A stretch of DNA of 64,000 nucleotides from Sipunculus nudus (Eukaryota > Annelida > Sipuncula > Golfingiida > Sipunculidae): contig CM049316.1 of assembly GCA_026874595.1 (NCBI GenBank), positions 53,451,676 through 53,515,675 on the forward strand. Reading direction: 5' to 3'. This document shows positions 34,831-46,622 of this stretch, piece after piece. The notes under the pieces were generated by a model. That model did no database searches, was not told the origin of the DNA, and was given only the letters and a program-made list of their open reading frames with translations. The position numbers and the translations under genes were made by a program. Within the stretch, counting starts at the first letter, position 1. Each line of letters opens with the position of its first letter.

Positions 34831-36670
34831 ATGTACCAGCACTGTCTGTCTTTATATCAAACACCATGTTTAACAAATAAGTTGATAGATTACACCAGAC
34901 TAAGATTAATTAATGTGGGGTTGCTCATTAAAATAGTTGTAGAAATTCACATCAGCTTGTTCAAAGCCAAATCAAGTTTTAAAAATGAAAGACCAAGGAA
35001 GTATTCATTTATAATAATTAGTTTCTCTTAACTATGGAATTTAAGTAACTATAAACTAAGGAAACTTAATTATACCGGACACTTTATATTCTTTCCAAAT
35101 GAGCTAACATTAAAATAGACAAGAATTTATATTTTGCACAACTTTCATAATAGTATAATAATGAATGCTATATCTTTTGGCCTTATCCAAATGATCATCT
35201 TATTCAATTTTGGGGATTTTTTTTAGCTTTTACATTAAACTTTATTTCAAATAAATTTTATTCAGTTATTTCAACTGTATCAATGTAATATTAGACAAGG
35301 GGCACCATAGATTAATTTAGAAAAAAAAACCAAGCACATTGCCCTTAATCATTATACAAATATCTTTTAAGATTCATAATCATTATTTTTACTGTAAACA
35401 ATATGACAGCTGAATTTGTGGTTTAATTAATTGATCATATAAGAAAATTTGTTAAATATGCATATATAGTATAATGAATTGAGTACTAATCCTTATGGTG
35501 TTCATCATGACTGTTTGATATTCTAATGTGTAACTGTTCTCCATCAGATAAATCTGCCTTCACACATCGTAATCACAGATCAATAATGCTGCGATTGTTA
35601 AGTACACACATCACCCATCAACAGCTAATGTTATATATAGCCTTCATCAGGGCTGCGTTCACATGCTTGTACATGCCTGCTAAGGCAATTTCCCTCCTGA
35701 GCCATGTCAGGCATGGACAGTGAGGACTTATGATGTGTGACCTTGAAAGTGACCTGGGGTCAGTTAGTATAACAGTGACATTATTCAATAGATCGCATTG
35801 AATATATGCATCTAGAAGATTTCCAATTTTTTTTCTTGTGACCTTGAAAGTGACCTTGGTTCAAGACATTTTTATAGAAATAAAATGATTACTAATTGGC
35901 CCTATGATGTTGTCCGATGTGTGCCCTTGAATATGATATGGGTGTTTAAGTCCATGGACATGGTCCCTGATTAGCCTTGTTATTTTATATTCCAGACAGC
36001 ATCAGGTAGTTTACATTGCACTGTTAACCCCATTCATGTTTGAATCTTGTCAGTAATCCTCGTTGACTTCCAACTTCAGCACCTCATGCACTTGCTCTTC
36101 GTACCAAGCCAATATCATAAGTGCCAATGTCATAAAGGCCAATATTATAAAAAGGACATGTTGTGGAAGGAATGTTGTTCCAAAGTCTTCCATTATAGGG
36201 AGCTGCCCTTTACAGATCTGGTTTTGTTTACAACAGAAATATGTGTTCTAAAGTCATGGTCTCCATCATCCTTAGCAGGGTAACTTAATTTTACACTGCT
36301 TATATTAATTTGTGATTAAACATACAAAAGTACGAGTGTTTGAAAAAAAAGTCCTTTGATAGAGTTGATTGATGCCTTTAAACTTATTACTTTCTTCAAA
36401 TGTTAGTTGTGCCTGCTGTGTTCTTCATGCAGCCTTAATCTGTATATTTCACAGGATTATTCTTTGATATCATGGAAAAGATTTTCAGGTGTCACTAATG
36501 CATTTCTGTACTCACAAGAGAACCCAGACTTGGTGTGTTTTCAGTTATTATAATAATTATCTCAAACAAGAATGCTAACCAAAACATTAAGATTAAGTAT
36601 GTAGTGTATATTATGGATAAGGTTATATATATAGTGGGCTTTATTGTTGTAAGTTGAGAATTATATGAAT
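34831..36670. other. AT-rich unique DNA, no gene seen
   Basis: Very AT-rich to about 35500, then mixed. TGACCTTGAAAGTGACCT occurs twice, near 35738 and 35840, as a minor local duplication. Short frames are unsupported. Confidence 0.4.
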
Positions 36671-37224
36671 ATTATAAGTTCAGGTCGGTCCATTTTTTAG
36701 ATTTGTTTTCTCTATAGTTCAGGACAGTCAATTCTTGTAGATTTATTTTCTTTACAGTTGAGGACAGTCCATTCTTGTTGGTTTGTTTTCATTATTGTTC
36801 AGGCCAGTCCATTCTTGTAGATTTATTTTCTTTACAGTTGAGGACAGTCCATTCTTGTTGGTTTGTTTTCATTATTGTTCAGGCCAGTCCATTCTTGTAG
36901 ATTTGTTTTCTTTATAGTTCAGGACAGTCCATTCTTATAGATTTGTTTTCTTTATAGTTCAGGCCAGTCCATTCTTGAAGATTTGTTTTCTTTAACATTC
37001 AGGCCAGTCCGTAGTTGTAGATTTGTTTTAAATTATAGTTCAGGACAGTCCATTCTTGTAGTTTGTTTTGTTTATAGTTCAGGCCAGTCCATTCTTGTAG
37101 TTTGTTTTGTTTATAGTTCAGGTCAGTCCATTCTTGAAGATTTGTTTTCTTTATAGTTCAGACAGTCCTTTATTGTAGATTTGTTTTCTTTATAGTTCAG
37201 GCAAGTCCAGTCGTGTAGATTTTT
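36671..37224 (+). repeat. 40 bp minisatellite, left part of a split array
   Basis: About 13-14 units of roughly 40 bp containing TTCAGGCCAGTCCATTCTTG and TAGATTTGTTTTCTTTATAG. The array breaks off inside the T-rich part of a unit at 37221-37224 and resumes at 42584, so a 5.36 kb block has been inserted into it. Confidence 0.9.
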
Positions 37225-37955
37225 AGCTCAGCTGACTGAAAGTCATCTGAGCTATAGCAACCACCCTTTGTCTGTCCCTGGTCTAGCTGTCTGTCTGTCT
37301 GTTAACCAGGCACAAATCGTAACCACTTTACCTAGATTCTTCTTACTTGACATCCAGGGAGGTCCATGAAAAATCTCTTTGGAAACCTGAAATTTTGTCT
37401 CTGTTACCTATATCCTCCTAGCTAAGAGGATGGAAAGTACCCCCCAGAACAATAGAAATTTTAATACAAAAGCTCTTGTATCTAAACAACTATAATGCAT
37501 TGATCACCATGATTTTTTTGCATGCATATCGATCATGGAGTGTTTCATCATTTCCTGCAGACTGGTGGTATCACCTGGATTTTCCCAATTTTTACAATGT
37601 TTCTCTATTTTTGAGACCTTCAAAGATGTGGTTGTCTGTTAACAGGGCACAAATCATAACCATTGCCCCATGAATCTTCTATCTTTACATCCAGGGAGGT
37701 CCATGAAAAATCTCCTTGGAATCTTGAAATAAAGTCTTTGTTACCAATATCCTCTGAGCTTTCAGGCTCAGATGAACCCCCAGAATAGTTAAAACTTTGT
37801 TACAAAAGCTCCAGTATTTTAACAACTAATACATTGATCTACATAATTCTGTGCAGGAATATTCATCATGGAGTGTTTCATCAGTTCCAGCAGACGTGTG
37901 GTGCCACCTGGATTTTTTTTTTTTCAAATTTTACACATTTTTTTTCTCAATTTTT
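37225..37955 (+). mobile_element. R1 element A, left part
   Basis: The 5' end AGCTCAGCTGACTG lies in a T-run of the 40 bp minisatellite. Then GTCTGTCTGTCTGTTAACC and two ~333 bp core units follow (CTGGTGGTATCACC near 37563, GTGTGGTGCCACC near 37897). The copy is interrupted at 37955 by R1 element B and continues at 42363-42583. Before the break it reads TTTCTCAATTTTT, and after it ACCTTCAAAGATGTGG, which is contiguous in the uninterrupted units (compare 37596-37633). Confidence 0.85.
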
Positions 37956-38051
37956 AGCTCAGCTGACTGAAAGTCATCTGAGCTATAGCGATCACTCTTT
38001 GTCCGTCGTCCGTCTGTCCGTCTGTCCGTCTGTCCGTCCGTTAACCAGGCA

Positions 38052-41008
38052 CAAATCGTAACCCCTGGACCTAGAACCTTGTAACTTGGGATTCTGAGAG
38101 GTCCATAAAAAATCTCCTTGGAAACCAGAAATTAGGTCTCTGTTACCCATATCCTTCGAGCTATGGGGCCCCAAAGTACCCCCCAGAAAAGTCAAAAATT
38201 TCATACAAAAACTTCAATATCTCATTAACTACTTGACTGATGGTCATGATTTTTGGCATACATATTGATCATGAGATGTTACATCACTTCCTGCAGACTG
38301 GTGGCGCCACCTGTATTTTTCGATTTTTTACGAATTTTTTTCTCTATTTTTGAGACCTTTAAAAATGTGAACATCTGTTAACAAGGCACAAATCATAAAG
38401 ACTGGACTTAGAATCTTAATTCTTGACACACTGAGAGGTCCATGAAAAATCTCCTTGGAAACCAGAAATTAGGTCTCTGTTACCCATATCCTTTGAGCTA
38501 TCGGGCCCCAAAGTACCCCCCAGAATAGTAAAAAATTTCATACAAAAACTTCAATATCTCAATAACTACATCACTGATGGTCTTCATTTTTGGCATACAT
38601 ATTGATCATGAGATGTTCGATCAGTTCCTGCAGACTGGTGGCGCCACCTGTACTGTTTGATTTTTTACGATTTTTTCCTATATTTTTGAGACCTTTGAGG
38701 ATGCTGTCATCTGTTAGCGTGGCACAAATCGTAACGACTGGACCTAGAATCTTCATTTTCGACACACTGAGAGACCTATGAAAAGTCTCCATGGAAACCA
38801 GAAATTAGGTCTCTGTTACCCATATCCTTCGAGATATGGGGCTCAAAATTACCCCCCAGAATAGTCAAAAATTTCATACAAAAACTTCAATATCTCATTA
38901 ACTACATCACTGATGGTCATGATTTTCGACATACATATTGATCATGAGATGTTTCATCAGTTTGTGCAGACTGGTGGCGCCACCTGTATTTTTCAATGTT
39001 CACGAATTGTTTTCTCCATTTTTGAGACCTTTAAGGATGTAGTTATCTGTCAACAGGGTACAAATCGTAACGACTGGACCTAGAATCTTCGTTCTTGACA
39101 CACAGGGAGACCCATGATAAGTCTCCATGGAAACCTGAAATTTGGTCTCTGTTACCCATATCCTTTGAGCTATGTGGCCCCAAAGTACCCCCCAGAAAAG
39201 TCAAAAATTTCATACAAAAACTTCAATATCTCATTAACTACTTGACTGATGGTCATGATTTTTGGCATACATATTGATCATGAGATGTTACATCACTTCC
39301 TGCAGACTGGTGGCGCCACCTGTATTTTTCGATTTTTTACGAATTTTTTTCTCTATTTTTGAGACCTTTAAAAATGTGAACATCTGTTAACAAGGCACAA
39401 ATCATAAAGACTGGACTTAGAATCTTAATTCTTGACACACTGAGAGGTCCATGAAAAATCTCCTTGGAAACCAGAAATTAGGTCTCTGTTACCCATATCC
39501 TTTGAGCTATCGGGCCCCAAAGTACCCCCCAGAATAGTAAAAAATTTCATACAAAAACTTCAATATCTCAATAACTACATCACTGATGGTCTTCATTTTT
39601 GGCATACATATTGATCATGAGATGTTCGATCAGTTCCTGCAGACTGGTGGCGCCACCTGTACTGTTTGATTTTTTACAATTTTTTCCTCTATTTTTGAGA
39701 CCTTTGAGGATGTTGTCATCTGTTAGCATGGCACAAATCGTAACGACTGGACCTAGAATCTTCATTTTCGACACACTGAGAGACCTATGAAAAGTCTCCA
39801 TGGAAACCAGAAATTAGGTCTCCTTCCAGCTATGGGGCTCAAAATTACCCCCCAGAATAGTCAAAAATTTCATACAAAAACTTCAATATCTCATTAACTA
39901 CATCACTGATGGTCATGATTTTCGACATACATATTGATCATGAGATGTTTCATCAGTTTGTGCAGACTGGTGGCGCCACCTGTATTTTTCAATGTTCACG
40001 AATTGTTTTCTCCATTTTTGAGACCTTTAAGGATGTAGTTATCTGTCAACAGGGAACAAATCGTAACGACTGGACCTAGAATCTTCGTTCTTGACACACA
40101 GGGAGACCCATGATAAGTCTCCATGGAAACCTGAAATTTGGTCTCTGTTACCCATATCCTTTGAGCTATGGCACTCCAAAGTACAGCTCAGAATAATGGA
40201 AAATTTGATACAAAAGCTAAAGTATCTGAACAACTAATGCAGAGATAACCATAATTGTTTGCATGGATATTGATCATGGAGTGTTTCATAAGTTTCTGCA
40301 GACTGGTGGCACCACCTGTATTTGTTCGGTTTTTTTTACAAAATTTTTCTGTATTTTTGAGACCTTTAAAGATATGAACATCTGTTAACAGGGCACAAAT
40401 CATAAAAACTGGACCAAGAATCTTCATTCTTGACACACAGGGAGACCCATGAAAAGTCTCCATGGAAACTTGAAATTAGGTCTCTGTTACCCATATTCTT
40501 TAAGCTGTATGGGTCCAAAATACCCCCCCCCCATGAATAATGGAAAATTTGATACAAAAACTGCAGTATTTCAATAACTACAACACTGATGGTCATGATT
40601 TTCGGCATACATATTGATCATGAGCTGTTCCATCAGTCTGCAGACTGAGTGTGCCCCCTCTATTTTTTTTTCAAATTTTTACGAATTTTTTTCTTTTTTT
40701 TGAGACCTTTAAAGATGTGGTTATCTGTCAACAGGATACAAATCGCAACAACTGGACCTAGAATCTTCATTCTTGTCATGCAAGGAGGCCCATGAAAGGT
40801 GCCTGTGGAAACTTGAAATTAGGTCTCTGTTACCCATATCCTTCAAGCTATAGGACTCCGAAGTATCCCTCAGAATAATGGACAATTTGATACAAAAACT
40901 GAAGTATTTGAACAACTAATGCAGAGATCACCATGATTTTTTGCATGGATATTGACCATTAAGTGTTTTTATTAGTTTCTGCAGACTGGTGGAGCCACCT
41001 GTATTTTT
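38052..41008 (+). repeat. 336 bp tandem core of R1 element B, ~9 units
   Basis: The GGTGGCGCCACC landmark falls at 38300, 38637, 38973, 39309, 39646 and 39969, with variant forms near 40305, 40645 and 40988. Spacing is 336-337 bp, except one 323 bp unit that lost 14 bp near 39822. Each unit holds GGTCTCTGTTACCCATATCC, TTGATCATGAGATGTT and TTTTTGAGACCTTTAA. Frames at 38571-38792 and 39580-39801 are the same repeat read twice, 1009 bp apart. Confidence 0.95.
38100..40118 (+). repeat. 1009 bp higher-order repeat (3 x 336), two copies
   Basis: Private differences of three successive units at about 38100-39108 recur in the same order 1009 bp later (landmarks 38300/39309, 38637/39646). The copies are nearly identical apart from single substitutions and a 14 bp loss near 39822, so the duplication is recent compared with divergence between units. 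Confidence 0.85.
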
Positions 41009-42180
41009 GTATCCGCCAAAACGAAGTTTTGCGGATACTATGTTTTTGACCGAGTTCCTCCGCCGTGGCGGCGTTCGTTTCCAGAGAGCTCCTCAGAGAC
41101 TAATGGACCGATTTTTCCCAAACTTACACCTATTATCGGGTCACATGTGAACTGGTGCCTAACCAATTTGCATTGACCTCTGACCTTTCCTCTCTATCCA
41201 GTGTCCATTTGTGGGTCTGTTTCCACTCATAAACCCTCATATCTCGGGAACCGTTTGACCGATCAGGAAATAAAATTGATACAAATGTAGCCCTTGGATT
41301 GCTTTATAACATACACAAAAAATGGTGGCGCCACCTGTAACCATGTTTGCACAGTGTCCATCTGTTCATCTGCCTTGGGTTAAAATCACTCATATCTCTG
41401 CAGTGAATTGACAAAATTCACCTGAAATTCGTCATGTGTATACATCCAGGATAGCTTTCTTAATTTTATGACAGGTGGCGCCACCTATGTTCACGTTCAC
41501 GCTGATGACATCCAAGCTTATATCTCGGGAACCGTTTGACCGATCAGGAAATAAAATTTATACAAATGTAGCCCTTTGATAGCTCTGTAACATACACAAA
41601 AAATGGTGGCGCCACCTGTAACAATGTTTGCACAGCGTCTGTCTGTTAGTCTGCCGTGGCCTAAAATTACTCATTTCTCTGTAGTGGTTCGACATAACTG
41701 CCTAAAATTTTGCAGGTTTATACATCGTGGACAGCTTTCTTGATTTTATGACAGGTGGCGCCACCTATATTCTAGTAAACGCTGGACACATCCAAGCTCA
41801 TATCTCAGGAACCATTTGACCGATTGGGCCAAAATTGTGCATGTGTTTAGATCTCACATAGGTCTTTATCATACACAAAACTGGAGGGGTTACCTGCAAA
41901 GATTTTTGCACGGTGTTTGTCTGTTTGTCTGCCATGGGCAAAAATCGCTAATATACATGTAGTGGTTTGACTTTTCTGCCTAAAATTTTGCAGGTGTATA
42001 CAACTTGGACAGATTTCTGGATTTGTGGTAGGTGGCACAACCTACATACACATTTAGGCTGCAGACATCCATGCTAATATGCAACATACCTCACTCTATT
42101 TCCCCTTGCCACTCAATCCATGCCTCACTATCCGATTTTGGCAGATACATGTAGTCACTTGTCGGTTACCCGTATTCTAG
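41009..42180 (+). mobile_element. R4 element C, nested in B
   Basis: Starts GTATCCGCCAAAAC directly after the host sequence CACCTGTATTTTT. The first 26 bases also fold back (ATCCGCCAAAAC / GTTTTGCGGAT). Near the 3' end ATTTTGGCAGATAC (42135-42148) is the inverse of the start with two mismatches. A short hairpin CGG-TTAC-CCG (42163-42172) is followed by TATTCTAG ending at 42180, then TTTT. The core has three ~280 bp units (ATCTCGGGAACCG at 41241 and 41522, ATCTCAGGAACC at 41802). The palindrome GGTGGCGCCACC occurs at 41324, 41474, 41605 and 41754. Host core sequence resumes at 42181. No protein is encoded. Confidence 0.75.
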
Positions 42181-42362
42181 TTTTAAAAGTTTACACATTT
42201 TTCTCTATTTTTGAGATATATAAATACAGACTAAATCTTGGCCTGTTGGTTAATCTGTTTGATGCTTCAGTTGAATGGGTATATACTACCATTCTGGTGA
42301 TAAAATTTCCTTTTGTGAATCTCTTCCCAGTCAGCTGAGCGTCATGACCCATGGGTCACTTG

Positions 42363-42583
42363 TTATAACCTTCAAAGATGTGGTCCTCTGTAACAGGGCA
42401 CAAATCAAAACCATTGCACCTAGAATATTCTAACTTGACATTTAGGTCTCTGTTACCCATATCCTCCGAGTTAAGCTTCAGTTGAATGGGGATACCACCT
42501 ACAAAATTTGGCATTCAGATGATAAAATTTGTTTTGTGAATGTCTTCTTAGTCAGCTGAGTGTCATGACCCATGGGTCACTTG
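42363..42583 (+). mobile_element. R1 element A, right part
   Basis: Resumes the core unit of element A after B, and ends TAGTCAGCTGAG - TGACCCATGGGTCA - CTTG (42580-42583), the same 3' end as B. The 40 bp minisatellite resumes immediately afterwards. Confidence 0.85.
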
Positions 42584-42790
42584 TTTTTATAGTTCAGGCC
42601 AGTCGATTCTTGTAGATTTGTTTTCTTTATAGTTCAGGCCTGTTCTTTCTTGTAGATTTGTTTCCTTAATATTTCAGGCCAGTTCATTCTTGAGGACGTG
42701 TTTTCAATATAATTCAGGCCAGTCAATTCTATAAAATTTGTTTTCTTTTAAATTCAGGCTGGTCCATTCTTTTAGAATTATGAGCTTACA
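42584..42790 (+). repeat. 40 bp minisatellite, right part of the split array
   Basis: Continues with TTTTTATAGTTCAGGCCAG and four to five diverged 40 bp units, matching 36671-37224. Confidence 0.85.
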
Positions 42791-43611
42791 GGGTGTGAAG
42801 GCCTTACTTTTATGGTAAAGCTTTGGTCAGGGGTGTGGATTTGGAATAACAGTTCTGACTGGACATACACTCCCGACCTTATTGTGACAATGCCATTTTT
42901 CATACCTCGATCACTATGTCCCATAACTTCATTCCTTGGCATAATATATTTTTAAGGAATCCATCACTTTCTTCTGAATATCAAATATCAGGCATGTCAC
43001 AGCAATTTTAAAAAAATTGTTTGCTCATATAATTTTTTTAAGGTACCAGTAAATGATTAGATCTGATCATGTTTTTTTGCTCTCATGATTTATATGAAAG
43101 ATAATACACAAGGAAACCTAGAAGACCTATACCTACCTTAACAAAAAAACACGTGCCATGGTGTTGTCAAACACAAAGAACAGGTCTCGGAAACCAACCA
43201 TTATGTCTCACATTAACCACAAATTGGACAACTGGAGAAGAAAAACTCTGCCCCAGTTACCAGACTCAATTATTGTCACTTGAATCCCTTCAAAACTATG
43301 GGTCCCCAAACTACTCAGATAGAGAGCTATCTATAGTTATGTGACCTTTTCTTGTGTAGGTCACATGGCATAGTAAAGGGTACATTTACTGCAGAAGTGG
43401 ATGTTCTGATGATCTATACTGATTGATGAGCTGTACACGGTGTCTTCTTTGTATTCCATACACCAGATGCTTCAAAGAAATCATCCATTATATCTCAATT
43501 GCATGGTATTTATGGGCAGTAAGTGTAATCGCTGAAGTCAATAGAATTCCTAAAAAAGGAAATAAGATTTTTATATATTAATTTTGGAGAAAATGCAGGA
43601 AACAGACAGTT
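42791..43611. other. Unique DNA, no gene seen
   Basis: No recognised repeats. The frame at 43153-43344 is unsupported. Confidence 0.4.
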
Positions 43612-44091
43612 TAATATGCTGAACAAGACAGTGGTGCCACTTAAATTTTTTCATTTTTTACACATTTTACTTACTAGTTGGAGACTGCCAGATGTCAGTA
43701 ATTGTGTCATTTTCTCAGTACTGAGTCCTTGGATTATCCTGAAACTGAGACTGCTTCATTATCATGGACAGGGTTTTCAGCTGAATAAGACTGGCAGTGC
43801 CATGTTTTTTAAGTATATTTATTTACACAATTTACTTGTATATTTGGTTAGTTAAATTACAGCATTTGAGTCAGTTTCTCAGCATTGGATTCATGTGTTG
43901 ACCTGAAAACTGAATTGCTTATTTATCATGAAGTTTTTCTTCAGTTTAAAAGGATCACCTGTATTTTTTATACAGAAATGTAATTTCGAGAGAGCAAGAT
44001 TTCAGCCATTGTGTCAATTCCTAAGCAGTTTGCTCATATATTGTCCTAAAACATATGGTACTAATATATTGTCCTAAAACATATGGTACTA
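43612..44091 (+). repeat. ~167 bp degenerate tandem repeat, three units
   Basis: Units start AAGACAGTGGTGCCAC (43624), AAGACTGGCAGTGCCA (43788) and AAGGATCACCTG (43949). They share TTTACACA, GTGTCA-TTTCTCAG or similar, and CCTGAAA-CTGA. The last part (44036-44091) is an exact 28 bp duplication containing TTGTCCTAAAACATATGG. Confidence 0.65.
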
Positions 44092-44148
44092 ACATTTTTA
44101 TCCAGTATAGTTTAATCAAATGAAAGTTTATTGTTCATTGAGGCTTAT

Positions 44149-44446
44149 TGCTCAACTGACTTAAAGTCATCTAAACTATACAGGTTGGCATTTGCCAGTC
44201 ATCCATCTTTCTGGCTGTGTTTTCATACACTTGGCAGAAATTGCACTGTGAGAGCCAAAAACTTTAAATTTGGTATGCAAGATGCTGTTTCAAACAAAAT
44301 ATTTCTTTCCATACAATTAAAATGTAAATTTGTGTCCTGATTAAGACATTTACACATGCTATCAAGATGGGAGGCATTTTTGTGATCAGAAAGAACTTTC
44401 TTTTGTTTCATTTTCAGCCATAAGCATCATGGTCCATGGCCACTTG
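44149..44446 (+). mobile_element. Short R1-family element (~298 bp)
   Basis: Both ends are recognisable though worn: TGCTCAACTGACTTAAAGTC at the left, GCATCATGGTCCATGGCC then CTTG at the right. It has no 336 bp core, showing that R1 ends can move with little or no tandem core. Confidence 0.65.
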
Positions 44447-46622
44447 TTCCTCATTTATTTTGCCAACAATAGTGACGATGGTGGAGGCTTTATGTTAACC
44501 ATGTTTTGACTTTATATATTGATATATAATGATTTAATTAGACCTTGGTAAAAACCCATAATTATTTTATTTTGAGCCACTGGTTCTGACATCTGATAAA
44601 GGTTGGTGGTATTGCCTGGTGTTACTCGCAGGTTCTGTTGATTATTATAAAGAGAATTGCAGAATGTATATGACCTACACATACTAGTGCAAAATCAGGA
44701 ACCCTAAGGAGTGAACATTAATTAACTACTCTATATAATTAAAGGAAAAACATGTTCAGTACTTGAATCTTTACTGTACAGGCTCCTGTAAAAAACCATA
44801 TCCATAAACAAAGTATTAATTCACTTTAGGAATAAGTCACAATTACTCAAAAAAAAAAAATTTGCCACTGTAATGTCTACAATGGATATCTCAAACTGAG
44901 TCCAAATACTAGAATGTTTCTGTACACAACACAGCAATCCGGTTAACTTCTTCCACCTGTTAATTATTCACCCAATCAGCTGTCCATGGGGTATACATAT
45001 AACAAGTGTATTATATGCCGTTCTCATGGCAAATGCAAAACGGTTTCAGACTCACTTGAATGGGAATTGAGCATTTACATGGTAGTCCAAATCGTGAATT
45101 AAAGTGAATCAAATTAACTGCTCCAAAAGAATGCTCTAGAACAGTTTGGACCTAGTTTGGAAGTACCTGCTAACAGTGTGATAGCATTAGAACAGAATTC
45201 TTTGTTTTTGGCATTTCCCTCTAGGGATAGGCTAGCTGTTAATCACAGCCCCCCCCCCCCCCCCCCCCCATGACCTTATGGCGATATGATCACAAAATAT
45301 GGATTGAAATATCCATATTGTTCTATCCACATGGCCCAACCCATTTTAAAGGGGTTTTGTGTGTGAAAGGGGCAATTGCCCACTAAATTGTGTTTTTTTA
45401 CTTTTGCTCATTGTATGACAGTACTGGTCACATAACCTGGATCAGCAACATCTGAGACGACATCATTTGGCGGCGGATTTTGTCCACTGGACATTTTCTA
45501 GTTGAATTTTGATTGGATCTTGATCAAATCTAACATTGGTATTAAATTTTCCAGGTACTATTTTGTTTTAATGTTAAAGTTTTTCAGTCAGCAGCCTCCT
45601 TTCTAACTCAAAGGTCAGATGAGTGTCAGTGACGATTAAATGCACTAAAACTCAAATATGGCCTGCAGCAAATTTAGTGCTTTACTCAGTCCATGATACA
45701 ATTCCATCCAGGACTCAGCATGCACATAAAGCACTGAATACCATTCTGTACTTTTACAGAGAAGGCATGGACTCCCAGTATTTAATGAATCAGAACATAT
45801 TACAGATGCTGTTGGTGATTTATATCTGCTAGTTTTACACAATGCAGGAGTTCTGCATGGCAGTATGCAATCAGATTTTGTTATTCCAGAGGAAGTTGGG
45901 TATTTAGTCTCTATATACCTGTACATAATATTCTTGATCCAGATTCAGACTTATTGGTAACCGTAAACTGATTGCATGAGGATATATTAAAAGGATCAAC
46001 TAGAGTGTACTTGAATTGTCCTGTAATGAGCACGGTTACCAGATAATACAAATTTTTCTTGTTGAATGCCTGAATTTCTCCATTTGGTGAATGATAGTGA
46101 TTATTTTTTGTCAAGCTTTTTATCAAAATATGACATGCAAGATATGAAAAAAGTATTTGTTAACCTGTTCTACTGCACTCTGAACTTTTTCTTTAATTAC
46201 CTCAAAATAAAAAAAACTTCCAGGTTATTGATTTTTTGTTAATTATAATAACACTGTATATTTTCATTTAATGCTCATAAATATATATAAAACATTAGTA
46301 TACCATTATGTATTTCAGTGAAACATAATACCCATATTTACATACATACTTGCATATATATGAGCTGATGCTTTTGTATAAGTTCTTTTTTTTTCAAACT
46401 CAATCTGTTCAAGAAATTGTTGTTAGAATAAGTATAATGGTATCCATAGACAAAGCATGGTCTTAGCAAAGTTTGGCCACAGAGAAATCTTGTGAGCAAG
46501 ATATATGTACTTCAATTTATTTTATCAAATTTGATACATATATTGTTCCCACCAAGTTGCCAGACAATTTAAAAAAAATGGTAACACATGATCCTGGTGG
46601 CTTTGGCCTTGTAAATTGACAG
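44447..46622. other. Mostly unique DNA, C21 run, one ~147-type fragment
   Basis: C21 at 45249-45269. At 46455-46620 (GATACATATATTGTTCCCACC, CTTGTAAATTGACAG) the sequence resembles one unit of the 147 bp repeat at 30.5-31.2 kb. The rest is unrecognised. Confidence 0.45.

Larger units (their letters stand above)
37956..42362 (+). mobile_element. R1 element B, nested in A
   Basis: 5' end AGCTCAGCTGACTGAAAGTC, itself forming an imperfect hairpin with CATCTGAGCT. Next come GTCCGTCTGTCCGTCTGTCC and GTTAAC, then a ~336 bp tandem core. The 3' end has AGTCAGCTGAG (42329-42339), exact inverse of CTCAGCTGACT at 37958-37968, then the perfect palindrome TGACCCATGGGTCA (42345-42358) and CTTG (42359-42362), followed by TT. 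The core is interrupted by element C at 41009-42180. No Rep, helicase or transposase frame is present, so it is non-autonomous. The architecture fits a Helentron-type rolling-circle element. Confidence 0.8.

Noticed and set aside
38571-39801. Paired 73-codon minus frames and 63-codon plus frames
   Set aside because: Both pairs are the 1009 bp duplication of the R1 core, open on both strands by chance.
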